A stretch of DNA of 25,401 nucleotides from Desulfobacteraceae bacterium (GCA_024636355.1 JAGXHH010000034.1:1-25401), one strand, 5' to 3'; counted from the first letter of the stretch, positions 1 through 8,091 are shown. Numbers and translations: made by a program. The notes: generated from the letters alone by a model not told the origin.

Positions 1-263
1 GGATGGACAATTTTCGGATCGAAATCATTCCCCAGGGATATCTTGCGCTGATTCACAACCGGGATGAACCGGGTGCCATCGGCAGCATCGGCATGACGCT
101 CGGAAACCATAAGATCAACATTTCCCGCATGCAGGTAGGACGGGAACAGGACGGAGCAAACAACATCATCCTGCTGCGGACCGATACCCCGATCCCGGAA
201 GCAGTGGTGGAAGAAATGCTGGGACTCGACAAGGTGATCTCCGTCAGAAAGCTGGAACTCTAA
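1..263 (+). CDS. serA: D-3-phosphoglycerate dehydrogenase, C-terminal ACT domain (5'-truncated)
   Basis: This is the last 86 or so codons of a gene that enters from outside the window; the ATG at base 3 is an internal methionine, not the start. The protein ends in an ACT regulatory domain (FRIEIIPQGYLALIHNRDEP, then GAIGSIGMTLGNHKINISRM), which is very typical of long-form SerA. SerA oxidises 3-phosphoglycerate to 3-phosphohydroxypyruvate, the first step of serine synthesis, and the ACT domain is where serine usually binds for feedback control. The catalytic and NAD-binding domains are not in the window, so the assignment rests on this domain alone. The stop is TAA at 261-263, followed 28 bases later by the next gene on the same strand. 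Confidence 0.9.
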   Translation, partial: MDNFRIEIIPQGYLALIHNRDEPGAIGSIGMTLGNHKINISRMQVGREQDGANNIILLRTDTPIPEAVVEEMLGLDKVISVRKLEL

Positions 264-290
264 TCGTCAAATGATCAAGGAGGTGGCGCC

Positions 291-617
291 ATGACGCATT
301 CGGACAACCAAAATCAGGATCGAGATCAGAAACAGGGTTTCACCAAGGGTCAGAAAAAATGCCTCATGCCGGAGCTCAATTTCATGACGTTCCTGTTGTC
401 GCTCAACTCCTCGGCACTGGTTCATCTGGGCATGGAAGCCGACCCGACCTCGGCCGCAAATATGAAGAACCTGCCGGTCGCCAAGCAGACCATCGACGTG
501 ATCGCCATGCTCGAGGAAAAGACCCGCGGCAACCTGACCGATGAAGAACGGCGTTTATTGACAAACATCCTCTACGAATTACGTTTGTTGTATGTAAAAG
601 AAATCGGCTGCCAATAA
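291..617 (+). CDS. DUF1844 family small protein
   Basis: A 108-residue protein with a strong AAGGAGG ribosome-binding site before its ATG. The first 28 or so residues are polar and probably disordered (rich in N, Q, D, K). The rest matches what I know of DUF1844: a hydrophobic FMTFLLSLNSSALVHLG segment, then NLPVAKQTIDVIAMLEEKT, GNLTDEE and LYELRLLYV. The family is helical, common in deltaproteobacteria and related phyla, and has no established function that I know of. It follows serA closely and may share its transcript. There is no signal peptide and no catalytic motif. The domain call is fairly sure; nothing in the sequence shows a role. Confidence 0.8.
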   Translation: MTHSDNQNQDRDQKQGFTKGQKKCLMPELNFMTFLLSLNSSALVHLGMEADPTSAANMKNLPVAKQTIDVIAMLEEKTRGNLTDEERRLLTNILYELRLLYVKEIGCQ

Positions 618-832
618 TCCGCGTCATTCCAGAGTTCACGCGGATTCGCATCGATGATTCCGAACGTGAATTGCGAATGTGGATTCCGACCCTGCATGCA
701 AGAAGATGCCCGGGCGGAAACCTTGGAGTGCGAAGCAGACGAACAGATTACCTGTTTTACGAGGATACCGACGATCCGGCAGACATAGCTGAAGGCATGA
801 TAGACGAAACCTGAAGAAGGAGGCATGAACAG
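618..832 (+). other. Spacer with a possible 45-codon ORF (677-814)
   Basis: The 215 bases between the DUF1844 gene and htrA hold no recognised gene. One frame is open from ATG 677 to TGA 814 and reads MWIPTLHARRCPGGNL, then an acidic tail DYLFYEDTDDPADIAEGMID. The same frame stays open upstream into the end of DUF1844 (IRVIPEFTRIRIDDSERELR), which looks protein-like but has no standard start codon there. No ribosome-binding site precedes 677. It could be a small gene, a frameshift-damaged remnant or chance. No clear promoter or terminator is visible. A good AAGGAGG at 817-823 serves htrA. Confidence 0.2.
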
Positions 833-2326
833 ATGACACGCTGTCAAAACCGGTCCAGATGGATCGGCACTCTATTTTGTTGCGTCGCACTGATCACGTT
901 CGGCGCAGTCCAGGTTCCGGGTCATGCCATTTCAGCAGCGGGAGCAAAACCCGTCGTTGCACCGAATAGTTTCACGGAGCTCGCCGATGCGGCCAGCCCG
1001 GCTGTGGTAAATATTCGTACCGTTAAAACCGTGGATAACGGCGGACAGGTTTTTCGCCATTTTTTCGGTGATCAACAAGGACCCCAGGGCCCGCAGCAAG
1101 GACCTCAGGGCGGACCGTTCGACGAGTTTTTCGACGGCTTCTTCGGCCAACAGGACCCGCGGGAATTTAAACAAAAAAGCCTGGGATCGGGGTTCATCAT
1201 TGACAAGCAGGGTTTTATCGTCACCAACAACCATGTCATCAGCAATGCGGAAGAAATCCAGGTCAAACTGAAGAACGGCGATGAGTTCGATGCCAAAATC
1301 ATCGGCTCTGATCCGAATACCGACATTGCCCTGATCAAGATCGAAGCAGACAAAGACCTGCCCCAGCTCAATCTGGGCGACTCCAACAAGGCCCGGATCG
1401 GCCAGTGGGTCATGGCCATCGGCAATCCGTTCGGCCTGGAGCATACCGTGACTGCCGGAATTATCAGCGCCAAAGGTCGGGTGATCGGTGCCGGACCCTA
1501 TGACGACTTCATACAGACCGACGCCTCGATCAACCCGGGCAACAGCGGAGGACCGCTGATCAATATGGAGGGTGATGTCATCGGCATCGCGACAGCTATG
1601 GTGGCCGGCGGTGAAGGTATCGGTTTTGCCACCCCGTCTTCCCTGGCCAAAGACATCATCGGCCAGTTGAAACAATCCGGTGAAGTCACCCGCGGATGGA
1701 TCGGGGTGGGAATCCAGGAGCTGAACCAGGAGTTGAAGGATTATTACGATGTCTCCAGCGGGGTTCTCGTGACCCAGGTATTTGCAAACCAACCGGCAGC
1801 AAAAGCCGGCTTGCAGCAAAACGACATCATCGTTTCCGTAAACGATAAAGCCGTCAATACCCCCCGGGAACTGTCCCAGACGATTGCCGAAATCGAACCG
1901 GGTAAAACGGCAGAGCTCGAAGTTGTCCGCAATGGCCAAGCCACGACCCTTGATGTTGAAGTCACCAAACGGCAGGAAGAAAACCTGGCCGGAATGCAGC
2001 AGGGGCAGGAAAAACCGCAACCCGGCGAACAAAAACCTGCCCGGGATGTCCTTGGGCTCGAGGTCAGCAATATTACGGATACCATTGCTCAGCGCTATAA
2101 ACTCGAAGATACGAAAGGGGTGATCATCACCCTCATAGAACCGGGCAGCAAGGCATTTGAAGCCGGTTTCACCCAGGGAGATATTATACGGGAGATCAAT
2201 CACCAGCCGGTGAACGCCGTGGAAGACTACCGGAAAATCGTCAAAGAGACCAAACAGGGAGATGCGTTATTCTTCTATGTCATGCGCCCTTTCCAGGGCA
2301 TCCAGATAGTCAAAATCACAAGATAG
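833..2326 (+). CDS. degP: Do-family periplasmic serine protease/chaperone (HtrA/DegP type)
   Basis: A 497-residue protein of normal DegP length. An N-terminal hydrophobic stretch (about residues 11-28) followed by HAISAAGA looks like a Sec signal peptide, so it should act in the periplasm on misfolded envelope proteins. A Q/G/P-rich linker (about 79-95) matches the LA-loop area. The trypsin-like domain shows the catalytic triad: His134 in TNNHV, Asp164 in NTDIAL and Ser238 in GNSGGPL. Two PDZ domains follow, about 283-380 and 405-495, separated by a Q/E/P-rich linker. ATG 833 is chosen because AAGGAGG lies nine bases upstream; the ATG at 825 is too close to that site. Regulation is not visible; envelope-stress control is usual for the family but no sigma-E-like promoter is evident here. 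Confidence 0.95.
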   Translation: MTRCQNRSRWIGTLFCCVALITFGAVQVPGHAISAAGAKPVVAPNSFTELADAASPAVVNIRTVKTVDNGGQVFRHFFGDQQGPQGPQQGPQGGPFDEFFDGFFGQQDPREFKQKSLGSGFIIDKQGFIVTNNHVISNAEEIQVKLKNGDEFDAKIIGSDPNTDIALIKIEADKDLPQLNLGDSNKARIGQWVMAIGNPFGLEHTVTAGIISAKGRVIGAGPYDDFIQTDASINPGNSGGPLINMEGDVIGIATAMVAGGEGIGFATPSSLAKDIIGQLKQSGEVTRGWIGVGIQELNQELKDYYDVSSGVLVTQVFANQPAAKAGLQQNDIIVSVNDKAVNTPRELSQTIAEIEPGKTAELEVVRNGQATTLDVEVTKRQEENLAGMQQGQEKPQPGEQKPARDVLGLEVSNITDTIAQRYKLEDTKGVIITLIEPGSKAFEAGFTQGDIIREINHQPVNAVEDYRKIVKETKQGDALFFYVMRPFQGIQIVKITR

Positions 2327-2347
2327 GATGGCTATATCCCTTTAAAG

Positions 2348-2386
2348 ACATGCTTTTAATGCGACATTTATATGCATGTTTTTTTT
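2348..2386 (+). terminator. Possible intrinsic terminator after htrA
   Basis: ACATGC at 2348-2353 pairs with GCATGT at 2374-2379, and eight T residues follow (2379-2386). The stem is short and the loop is 20 bases, so the structure is weaker than a typical terminator. The position just after the htrA stop fits. Confidence 0.45.
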
Positions 2387-2410
2387 GCGCATGTACAACA
2401 CGCTTCCTGA

Positions 2411-2453
2411 TATGTAGTTCTACATAAGTTTTCGAACTTTTCACAGAACGTTC
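2411..2453. promoter_or_regulatory. Three adjacent palindromes upstream of ispE
   Basis: Three inverted repeats lie end to end in 43 bases: TATGTAG-TT-CTACATA (2411-2426), AAGTT-TTCG-AACTT (2426-2439) and GAACGTTC (2446-2453). The ispE start follows 14 bases later, with no clear ribosome-binding site. They may be operator sites or a structured leader. No known motif is matched, so the role is inference. Confidence 0.4.
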
Positions 2454-2467
2454 AAATAGTGTTTTTT

Positions 2468-3319
2468 ATGCAGCCGATCGATATTGCCGCTCCTGCGAAG
2501 ATCAATCTTTACCTCGATGTCGTTGGAAAGCGACCGGACGGTTATCATGAACTCATTACGCTGATGTGTTGCGTCGGAGTTTATGATACCGTCCGGTTGC
2601 GCTTTGACACCCCGGGGATTCGCCTTGCCTGCGATCACCCGGGGGTGCCGGACGATGACACCAATACAGCTCACCGGGCGGCCGCCCGGTTTTTTCATGC
2701 CGCAGGGATATCACCGGGAGTCGATATCCGCATTGATAAGAAAATCCCCATCGGTGCAGGCCTCGGGGGGGGGAGCAGTGATGCGGCAGCAGTGCTGACC
2801 GGTTTGAACCGTCGGTTCGGCAACCCCCTGTCGTATGATGTGCTCAAGGAGATCGCAAAGGGCATTGGAGCAGACGTCCCGTTCTTCATTAACGGTAAAC
2901 CGGCCGTGGCAACCGGTATTGGAGACGTGCTGACCCCGTTTGACCGCTTAAAGTCGTATCCCGTCATTCTGATCTATCCCGGACTTGCCGTTTCTACGGC
3001 GGAAGTCTACAAAAAGTTGAATTTGGGATTGACAAAAAACGATAAAATGAATACAAAAAATATTTTTAAGTTGGACTGGGAAGGGGATGCACCGAAGCAA
3101 CTTTTCAACGCTTTAGAATCGGTTGCTTTTCGTTTAAGTCCCCAAAGCGAAGACGCTAAAATAAAACTGCTGTCAAATAATGCGGCCGGAGCCCTGATGT
3201 CCGGCAGTGGTTCGACGGTGTACGGCATTTTTTCGGACGAAAAAAAAGCGGATCGCGCCTATCGGAATTTGATGAGTAATCGCCAATGGCTCATTTTTTA
3301 TACACGGTTGCTCACGTAA
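2468..3319 (+). CDS. ispE: 4-diphosphocytidyl-2-C-methyl-D-erythritol kinase
   Basis: IspE phosphorylates CDP-methylerythritol in the non-mevalonate (MEP) isoprenoid pathway, in the cytoplasm. The GHMP-kinase signatures are clear: AKINLYLDVVGKRPDGYHEL near the N-terminus (Lys11), the ATP-binding loop PIGAGLGGGSSDAA at about 94-107, the catalytic Asp136 in GADVPFF, and the C-terminal LMSGSGSTVYGIF. Length from ATG 2468 is 283 residues, normal for the family. A GTG at 2459 is in frame and would add three residues, but the ATG leads directly into the conserved start; neither has a good ribosome-binding site. A stretch of about 100 bases near 3005-3110 is much richer in A+T than the rest of the gene. 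The stop is followed by tRNA-Gln and prs, a neighbourhood common in deltaproteobacteria. Confidence 0.95.
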   Translation: MQPIDIAAPAKINLYLDVVGKRPDGYHELITLMCCVGVYDTVRLRFDTPGIRLACDHPGVPDDDTNTAHRAAARFFHAAGISPGVDIRIDKKIPIGAGLGGGSSDAAAVLTGLNRRFGNPLSYDVLKEIAKGIGADVPFFINGKPAVATGIGDVLTPFDRLKSYPVILIYPGLAVSTAEVYKKLNLGLTKNDKMNTKNIFKLDWEGDAPKQLFNALESVAFRLSPQSEDAKIKLLSNNAAGALMSGSGSTVYGIFSDEKKADRAYRNLMSNRQWLIFYTRLLT

Positions 3320-3350
3320 ATTCCCGGAGTTCGGCAAACTGATTTGTTGC

Positions 3351-3425
3351 TGGGGCGTCGTCAAGCGGTAAGACACAGGACTTTGGTTCCTGCATTCGGA
3401 GGTTCGAATCCTCCCGCCCCAGCCA
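3351..3425 (+). tRNA. tRNA-Gln, anticodon TTG, CCA encoded
   Basis: The acceptor stem TGGGGCG (3351-3357) pairs with CGCCCCA (3415-3421), followed by discriminator G and an encoded CCA (3423-3425). The D arm contains AAGCGGTAA. The anticodon stem is CAGGA/TCCTG with loop CTTTGGT, giving anticodon TTG, which reads CAA/CAG as glutamine. The T arm is GGAGG-TTCGAAT-CCTCC. All stems are intact at 75 bases. It lies 31 bases after the ispE stop and may be cut out of a longer transcript. Confidence 0.97.
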
Positions 3426-3557
3426 ATTTTTATGCGCAACCCTGTTTTTATTGTGCAGCCCAGGTGCGCCTTTTCCCGTTTATAAAGCGAAATACCTCTC
3501 CAGCGGTGGGCAAAGGGCGAAAGGGTTGCAGCAAAGCAGCATTTACTGATTATTATC

Positions 3558-3576
3558 CTCCTCGGCGGGGAGTTTT
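3558..3576 (+). terminator. Hairpin with T-run between tRNA-Gln and prs
   Basis: CTCCTC (3558-3563) pairs with GGGGAG (3567-3572), including one G-T pair, around a GGC loop, and is followed by TTTTCTCT. It could end the ispE/tRNA transcript or act as an attenuator in the prs leader, since prs starts only 32 bases beyond it. A TATAAA at 3481-3486 might be a -10 box but has no matching -35. Confidence 0.45.
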
Positions 3577-3608
3577 CTCTAAAAACCCACTCATATGGCG
3601 ACGGACCG

Positions 3609-4544
3609 ATGGGAAAGGAAAACGGATTCATCACATTCGCTGGCAATGCGAATCCCGAACTGGCTAAAGCAATCTGCGATTATCTGGACCAGCCGTTGGG
3701 AAACGCTAAAGTCAAACGGTTCAGTGATGGAGAAGTCCAGATCGAAATTGACGATAACGTCCGCGCAAAGGATGTGTTTGTCGTACAACCGACATGTCAT
3801 CCGGTAAATGACAACCTGGTCGAGCTGTTGCTCCTCATTGACGCATTCAAACGCTCCTCGGCCAAACGCATTACTGCGGTCATCCCGTATTTCGGATATG
3901 CCCGGCAGGACAAGAAAGTAGCTCCCCGGGTGCCCATCAGCGCGAAACTCGTCGCCGATCTCCTGACAACCGCCGGCGCCAACCGGATCATTACCATGGA
4001 TCTGCACGCCGGACAGATCCAGGGTTTCTTTAATATCCCCGTCGACAACCTTTTCGCCGCCCCCGTTTTGATCGATTACATGCGGCAGCGGTTTGACGAG
4101 GACCTGGTGATCGTATCACCGGACGCAGGAGGCGTGGAGCGCGCCCGGGCATTTGCCAAACGGTTAAACGCCGGTCTGGCTATCATAGATAAGCGGCGGT
4201 CTGCCCCCAACCAGGCAAAAGCAATGGCGGTAATCGGCCAGGTAGAGAACAAACGGGCGATCATCCTCGACGACATGGTCGACACGGCCGGGACGCTGAC
4301 CGAAGCGGCCAAATCAATCATGGCCAATGGCGCACGGGAAGTCCATGCCTGCTGCACCCATGCCGTACTGTCAGGGCCGGCCATGGACCGGATCGAAAAA
4401 TCACCCATCAAAACACTTGTGGTCACCGATACGATTCCACGGAAAGATTCTGAAAAGATCGTAGTTCTTTCTATTTCCAAGCTCTTCGGAGAAGCGATCA
4501 TCCGCAGCCATAACGGCGATTCGGTGACCTCGTTGTTCATTTAA
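3609..4544 (+). CDS. prs: Ribose-phosphate pyrophosphokinase (PRPP synthase)
   Basis: Prs makes 5-phosphoribosyl 1-pyrophosphate from ribose 5-phosphate and ATP, feeding purine, pyrimidine, NAD, histidine and tryptophan synthesis. The 311-residue length is standard. Visible signatures are RFSDGEVQIEIDDNVR (about 37-52), YFGYARQDKK (94-103), the divalent-metal and ATP site DLHAGQIQGFF (131-141) with His133, the flexible-loop Lys195 in DKRR, and the PRPP loop DDMVDTAGT (221-229). ATG 3609 fits the family N-terminus, but no clear ribosome-binding site precedes it; the ATG at 3595 is in another frame. It starts the prs-rplY-pth run, a widely conserved arrangement. Confidence 0.97.
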   Translation: MGKENGFITFAGNANPELAKAICDYLDQPLGNAKVKRFSDGEVQIEIDDNVRAKDVFVVQPTCHPVNDNLVELLLLIDAFKRSSAKRITAVIPYFGYARQDKKVAPRVPISAKLVADLLTTAGANRIITMDLHAGQIQGFFNIPVDNLFAAPVLIDYMRQRFDEDLVIVSPDAGGVERARAFAKRLNAGLAIIDKRRSAPNQAKAMAVIGQVENKRAIILDDMVDTAGTLTEAAKSIMANGAREVHACCTHAVLSGPAMDRIEKSPIKTLVVTDTIPRKDSEKIVVLSISKLFGEAIIRSHNGDSVTSLFI

Positions 4545-4578
4545 TGATAAAGCTATTTAAATCAATGGAGGCATAAAA

Positions 4579-5238
4579 GTGGATTACGCAATACTTAACG
4601 CCAATACCCGGGAAACAGTCGGCAAGGGTGCTGCACGTGTCCTGCGGCGCGAAGGCAGAATCCCCGGGATTCTTTACGGAACGGGAACCGGCAATATCAA
4701 GCTTTCCGTGAATGCCCACGAACTTGAACGGATGTTCATCGATCCGAAATTTTCCCGCGGCCTGATTGACCTGGAGGTCAAACAAGACGGACAGCCCTAC
4801 AAGAAAACCGTCATGATCAAAGAATTCCAGAAAGACCCGGTCAAGGCGCATTATATTCACATTGATTTTTTTGAAGTCCAAATGGATCAAAAGATTGCGA
4901 CCATGGTCACCGTCAATACGGTCGGCACACCGAAGGGCGTCGATGAAGGCGGCATTCTCCAGATTGTCCGCCGTGAACTCGAAGTTTACTGCCTGCCCCG
5001 TAACATACCGGAGCAGATCGAAATCGATGTAACGGCTCTGGAAATGGGCGAATCGATCCATGTGGAAGATATTCCACTGTCAGGCGGCATTGAAATTCCC
5101 CATGATGTGAATTTCACGGTTGTCACTGTTGTCAGCCCGAAGATGGTCGAGCCCGAGGAAGGCGCTCTTGAAGAGGGCGAAGAAGCCGCAGATGGTGGCG
5201 CAGAAGAAGAATCGGCTGAAAGCGAATCCGAAGAATAA
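4579..5238 (+). CDS. rplY: Large-subunit ribosomal protein bL25, CTC/TL5 type
   Basis: The protein binds 5S rRNA in the large ribosomal subunit. Its start is a GTG preceded by TGGAGG. At 219 residues it is the long two-domain CTC/TL5 form: an N-terminal 5S-binding beta-barrel (about 1-92, ending in HYIHIDFFEVQ) and a C-terminal domain (about 98-185, with VPLSGGIEIP-like IPLSGGIEIPHDVNF). The last 30 residues are very acidic (EEGALEEGEEAADGGAEEES) and probably disordered, as is common in this form. It starts 34 bases after prs, so co-transcription is likely. The long form has been linked to general stress in Bacillus (Ctc), but nothing here shows stress control. Confidence 0.95.
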   Translation: MDYAILNANTRETVGKGAARVLRREGRIPGILYGTGTGNIKLSVNAHELERMFIDPKFSRGLIDLEVKQDGQPYKKTVMIKEFQKDPVKAHYIHIDFFEVQMDQKIATMVTVNTVGTPKGVDEGGILQIVRRELEVYCLPRNIPEQIEIDVTALEMGESIHVEDIPLSGGIEIPHDVNFTVVTVVSPKMVEPEEGALEEGEEAADGGAEEESAESESEE

Positions 5239-5245
5239 ACTGTTT

Positions 5246-5268
5246 GCGGATCTGAGATCCGCTGTTTT
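5246..5268 (+). other. Intercistronic hairpin between rplY and pth
   Basis: GCGGATC (5246-5252) pairs perfectly with GATCCGC (5256-5262) around a TGA loop and is followed by TGTTTT. It resembles a weak intrinsic terminator or attenuator and lies only 21 bases before the pth start, so it could reduce readthrough into pth. Confidence 0.4.
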
Positions 5269-5283
5269 GCCGGGAGAAAACCG

Positions 5284-5874
5284 TTGATTAAAGATACTGC
5301 TTCCCGGCTGGTCGTCGGATTGGGCAATCCCGGGCGCAAATATATGCGGACCCGGCATAACATCGGCTTCATGCTGATTGACAGGCTGGGTAATCATTTC
5401 GGGATTTCTCCGGACCAGACGAAATTCAAATGCCTGTTCGGACAGGGAATATACAGGGAAAACCGGCTGTTTCTCGTCCAACCGATGGATTTCATGAACC
5501 GCAGTGGTCCACCGGTTTTCCAACTGGCACGATATTTTAATATTTCGCTTGATGATACACTGATCATACACGACGATGTCGATTTAGATATTGGACGAAT
5601 TAAAATCAAAGCGAAAGGAGGACACGGAGGGCACAACGGAATCAAGTCGATTATCGATGCCTTCGGGTCCGATAACTTCCCGCGGATTCGAATCGGTATC
5701 GGGCGTCCGGAACCACCTGTGGATGTCACGGATTATGTGCTCGGTAAATTCACTCCGGAAGAGCTGCAGAATTTAGAGCCGGTCCTCAAGAAGGCCGAGG
5801 ATGCCGTCGAAACAGTCCTTAACAAAGGCACGACCGTTGCGATGAATCATTTTAATTGTTTAATTGATGGATAA
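5284..5874 (+). CDS. pth: Peptidyl-tRNA hydrolase
   Basis: Pth releases the tRNA from peptidyl-tRNA dropped by stalled ribosomes. The 196-residue length is normal. Family signatures are GLGNPGRKY (12-20), the catalytic His25 in TRHNIGF, DFMNRSG (usually a YMNxSG-like motif, with the key Asn kept), the acidic HDDVDL segment and GGHGGHNG. The start is TTG at 5284: GGGAG lies at a good distance upstream and the residues just after it lead straight into the conserved VVGLGNPG. It follows rplY by 45 bases, a gap that holds a small hairpin. The downstream partner often seen in other bacteria, ychF, is absent; hppA follows instead. Confidence 0.95.
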   Translation: MIKDTASRLVVGLGNPGRKYMRTRHNIGFMLIDRLGNHFGISPDQTKFKCLFGQGIYRENRLFLVQPMDFMNRSGPPVFQLARYFNISLDDTLIIHDDVDLDIGRIKIKAKGGHGGHNGIKSIIDAFGSDNFPRIRIGIGRPEPPVDVTDYVLGKFTPEELQNLEPVLKKAEDAVETVLNKGTTVAMNHFNCLIDG

Positions 5875-5934
5875 TGGATGAGAAAGATTGTGTAAGGTGC
5901 ATTTTAATTAACTCACAGCGTTAAGGGAGGAAGT

Positions 5935-7950
5935 ATGGAAGTTCTGATGCAAAACATTCCGCTAACTTGTACGATCGTAGGGACCATAGGAATTCTCTAT
6001 GCCCTGATCGTCGCCGGTATGATCAAGGGAGCCCCCGCCGGCACGGAACGAATGGTAGAGATTGCCTCTGCAATCCAGGAAGGCGCTATTGCTTACCTGA
6101 ACCGTCAGCTGAAAACGATCGCCATTGTTGGTGCGATCATTTTCATAATCATTTTTTTCAGCCTCGGCAAAGTAACCGCTGTCGGCTTCCTGATCGGTGC
6201 AGTGGCCTCCTATCTGGCCGGCTACATCGGGATGCGGGTTTCGGTCATTGCCAACGTCCGCACAGCTGAAGCTGCGAAAAACGGTCTTGCGGCCGGCCTG
6301 TCAATGGCCTTCCGTGGCGGTTCCGTAACCGGCATGCTGGTCGCCGGTCTCGCGCTGACCTCTATCGCCGGTTTCTATACCGTGGTCCAGGACGTCGTTC
6401 CCCTGGTTGCTCTCGGTTTCGGCGGCAGCTTGATCTCCATCTTCGCCCGGCTCGGTGGTGGTATCTTCACCAAGGGTGCAGACGTCGGAGCGGACCTTGT
6501 CGGTAAAGTCGAAGCCGGTATTCCGGAAGACGACCCGAGAAACCCGGCAACCATCGCGGACAACGTCGGCGACAACGTCGGTGACTGTGCCGGCATGGCT
6601 GCCGACCTGTTTGAAACCTATGCCGTAACCGTAGTGGCCGCCATGCTTCTGGGACACCTGTTCTTCCCCGAATCAAAAATGGCTCTCGAGTATCCGCTGA
6701 TCCTGGGCGCAATCTCCATCATCGCTTCGATTATTGCCGTAGCATTCGTACGTCTCGGCAAAAGCGAATACATCATGGGCGCCCTGTACAAAGGGATGTT
6801 CGGTGCTGCGATTCTGGCAGCCGTCGCATTTTACTTCGTTACAATGGCCACCGTTACTGACATTGGAGGCATTCCGGCGATCAACCTGTTCTATTCCTCA
6901 CTCGTCGGCCTCTTTCTGACCGTTGCAATCGTTGTTATCACCGAATACTATACCGGCATTTACGGTCCGGTAAAGCACATCGCCGAAGCCTCGACCACCG
7001 GTCACGGCACCAACATCATCGCCGGACTCGGCGTGAGCATGCAGGCGACTGCCGCTCCCGTCCTGGTGATCTGCCTGGGCATCGGTACCGCCTATCATTT
7101 CGCAGAACTCTACGGGATTGCCATTGCTGCTGTGGCCATGCTGTCGATGACCGGTATGGTTATTGCCATTGACGCATACGGCCCGATTACGGACAATGCC
7201 GGCGGGATCGCCGAAATGGCCGGACTCGACGACAGTGTTCGCGCCGTCACCGATCCGCTCGATGCGGTCGGCAACACCACCAAGGCCGTTACCAAAGGTT
7301 ACGCCATCGGCTCCGCCGGTCTGGCCGCCCTGGTACTGTTTGCATGCTACACCCAGGAATTTGCTCTGCGTGGCATGGAAGGTGCTGAAGCCATCCGGTT
7401 TGACCTCAGTGACGTCAATGTTATTATCGGTCTGTTCCTCGGTGGCCTGCTGCCGTACCTGTTCGCTTCCATCGCCATGAACGCGGTGGGTCGCGCCGGT
7501 GGCGCCGTTGTTGAAGAAGTCCGCCGCCAGTTCCGGGAAATCCCCGGCATCATGGAAGGGACTGCAAAGCCGGATTACGGCGCATGCGTCGATATCGTGA
7601 CCAAGTTTGCCCTGAAAGAAATGCTGGTTCCGGCACTGCTTCCGGTCATCGCGCCGCTGCTCGTCGGTTTCCTTCTGGGCAAAGTCGCCCTGGGCGGCTT
7701 GCTCATCGGCAGTATCGTCACCGGTATTTTCGTGGCGCTTTCGATGACCACCGGTGGTGCTGCATGGGATAACGCCAAAAAATACATTGAAGACGGTTAC
7801 TTCGGCGGCAAGGGAAGTGATGCTCACAAAGCCGCGGTTACCGGCGACACTGTCGGCGACCCCTACAAAGATACCGCAGGTCCGGCCGTCAACCCGATGA
7901 TCAAGATCCTCAACGTGGTTGCTTTGCTGATGGTTCCGTTCCTGATGTAA
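5935..7950 (+). CDS. hppA: Membrane-bound proton-pumping pyrophosphatase, K+-independent type
   Basis: This integral membrane enzyme (671 residues, about 16 membrane segments) splits cytoplasmic pyrophosphate and pumps ions outward. The pyrophosphate site is clear: DVGADLVGKVEAGIPEDDPR starting at 183, then the acidic repeat ADNVGDNVGDCAGMAADLFE (209-228), with further substrate-site motifs DAYGPITDNAGGIAEM (413-428) and GDTVGDPYKDT near the C-terminus. In the family, the residue after GNTT separates K+-dependent (Ala) from K+-independent (Lys) enzymes. Here it is GNTTKAVTKGYAIGS with Lys450, so a K+-independent H+ pump is predicted. The start ATG has AGGGAGG just upstream. A strong terminator follows, so the gene is probably the end of a unit or transcribed alone. 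Confidence 0.97.
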   Translation: MEVLMQNIPLTCTIVGTIGILYALIVAGMIKGAPAGTERMVEIASAIQEGAIAYLNRQLKTIAIVGAIIFIIIFFSLGKVTAVGFLIGAVASYLAGYIGMRVSVIANVRTAEAAKNGLAAGLSMAFRGGSVTGMLVAGLALTSIAGFYTVVQDVVPLVALGFGGSLISIFARLGGGIFTKGADVGADLVGKVEAGIPEDDPRNPATIADNVGDNVGDCAGMAADLFETYAVTVVAAMLLGHLFFPESKMALEYPLILGAISIIASIIAVAFVRLGKSEYIMGALYKGMFGAAILAAVAFYFVTMATVTDIGGIPAINLFYSSLVGLFLTVAIVVITEYYTGIYGPVKHIAEASTTGHGTNIIAGLGVSMQATAAPVLVICLGIGTAYHFAELYGIAIAAVAMLSMTGMVIAIDAYGPITDNAGGIAEMAGLDDSVRAVTDPLDAVGNTTKAVTKGYAIGSAGLAALVLFACYTQEFALRGMEGAEAIRFDLSDVNVIIGLFLGGLLPYLFASIAMNAVGRAGGAVVEEVRRQFREIPGIMEGTAKPDYGACVDIVTKFALKEMLVPALLPVIAPLLVGFLLGKVALGGLLIGSIVTGIFVALSMTTGGAAWDNAKKYIEDGYFGGKGSDAHKAAVTGDTVGDPYKDTAGPAVNPMIKILNVVALLMVPFLM

Positions 7951-7977
7951 CTGTTTTATGAATTAAAAGTAGTACTT

Positions 7978-8011
7978 AAAAGGGCCGGTGATTTTTACCG
8001 GCCCTTTTTTT
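7978..8011 (+). terminator. Strong intrinsic terminator of hppA
   Basis: A perfect 12-bp stem, AAAAGGGCCGGT (7978-7989) with ACCGGCCCTTTT (7997-8008), closes a 7-base loop and runs into seven T residues (8005-8011). It lies 27 bases after the hppA stop. Confidence 0.95.
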
Positions 8012-8012
8012 G

Positions 8013-8041
8013 TTGCTATCTTTTCCCAAAATTGATATGGT
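8013..8041 (+). promoter_or_regulatory. Possible carD promoter
   Basis: TTGCTA (8013-8018), a 17-base spacer and TATGGT (8036-8041) form a mediocre sigma-70-like promoter directly after the hppA terminator. It overlaps the beginning of the longest possible carD frame (8032), which supports the later ATG at 8092 as the true start. Confidence 0.35.
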
Positions 8042-8091
8042 CAACTTTTCGGAATAAAGATTGCATTCATAAACAGGTGTTGGTGAAGCAA

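Noticed and set aside
932..2203. Long - strand open frame (423 codons) antisense to htrA
   Set aside because: The + strand frame encodes a full HtrA with triad and PDZ domains; the antisense product matches nothing and is a codon-bias shadow.
3595..3807. ATG at 3595 as an alternative start upstream of prs
   Set aside because: It is in a different frame from PRPP synthase and its product has no similarity to a known protein.
6898..7827. 309-codon - strand frame antisense to hppA
   Set aside because: It is a shadow of the well-conserved pyrophosphatase; the product is low-complexity and unlike any family.
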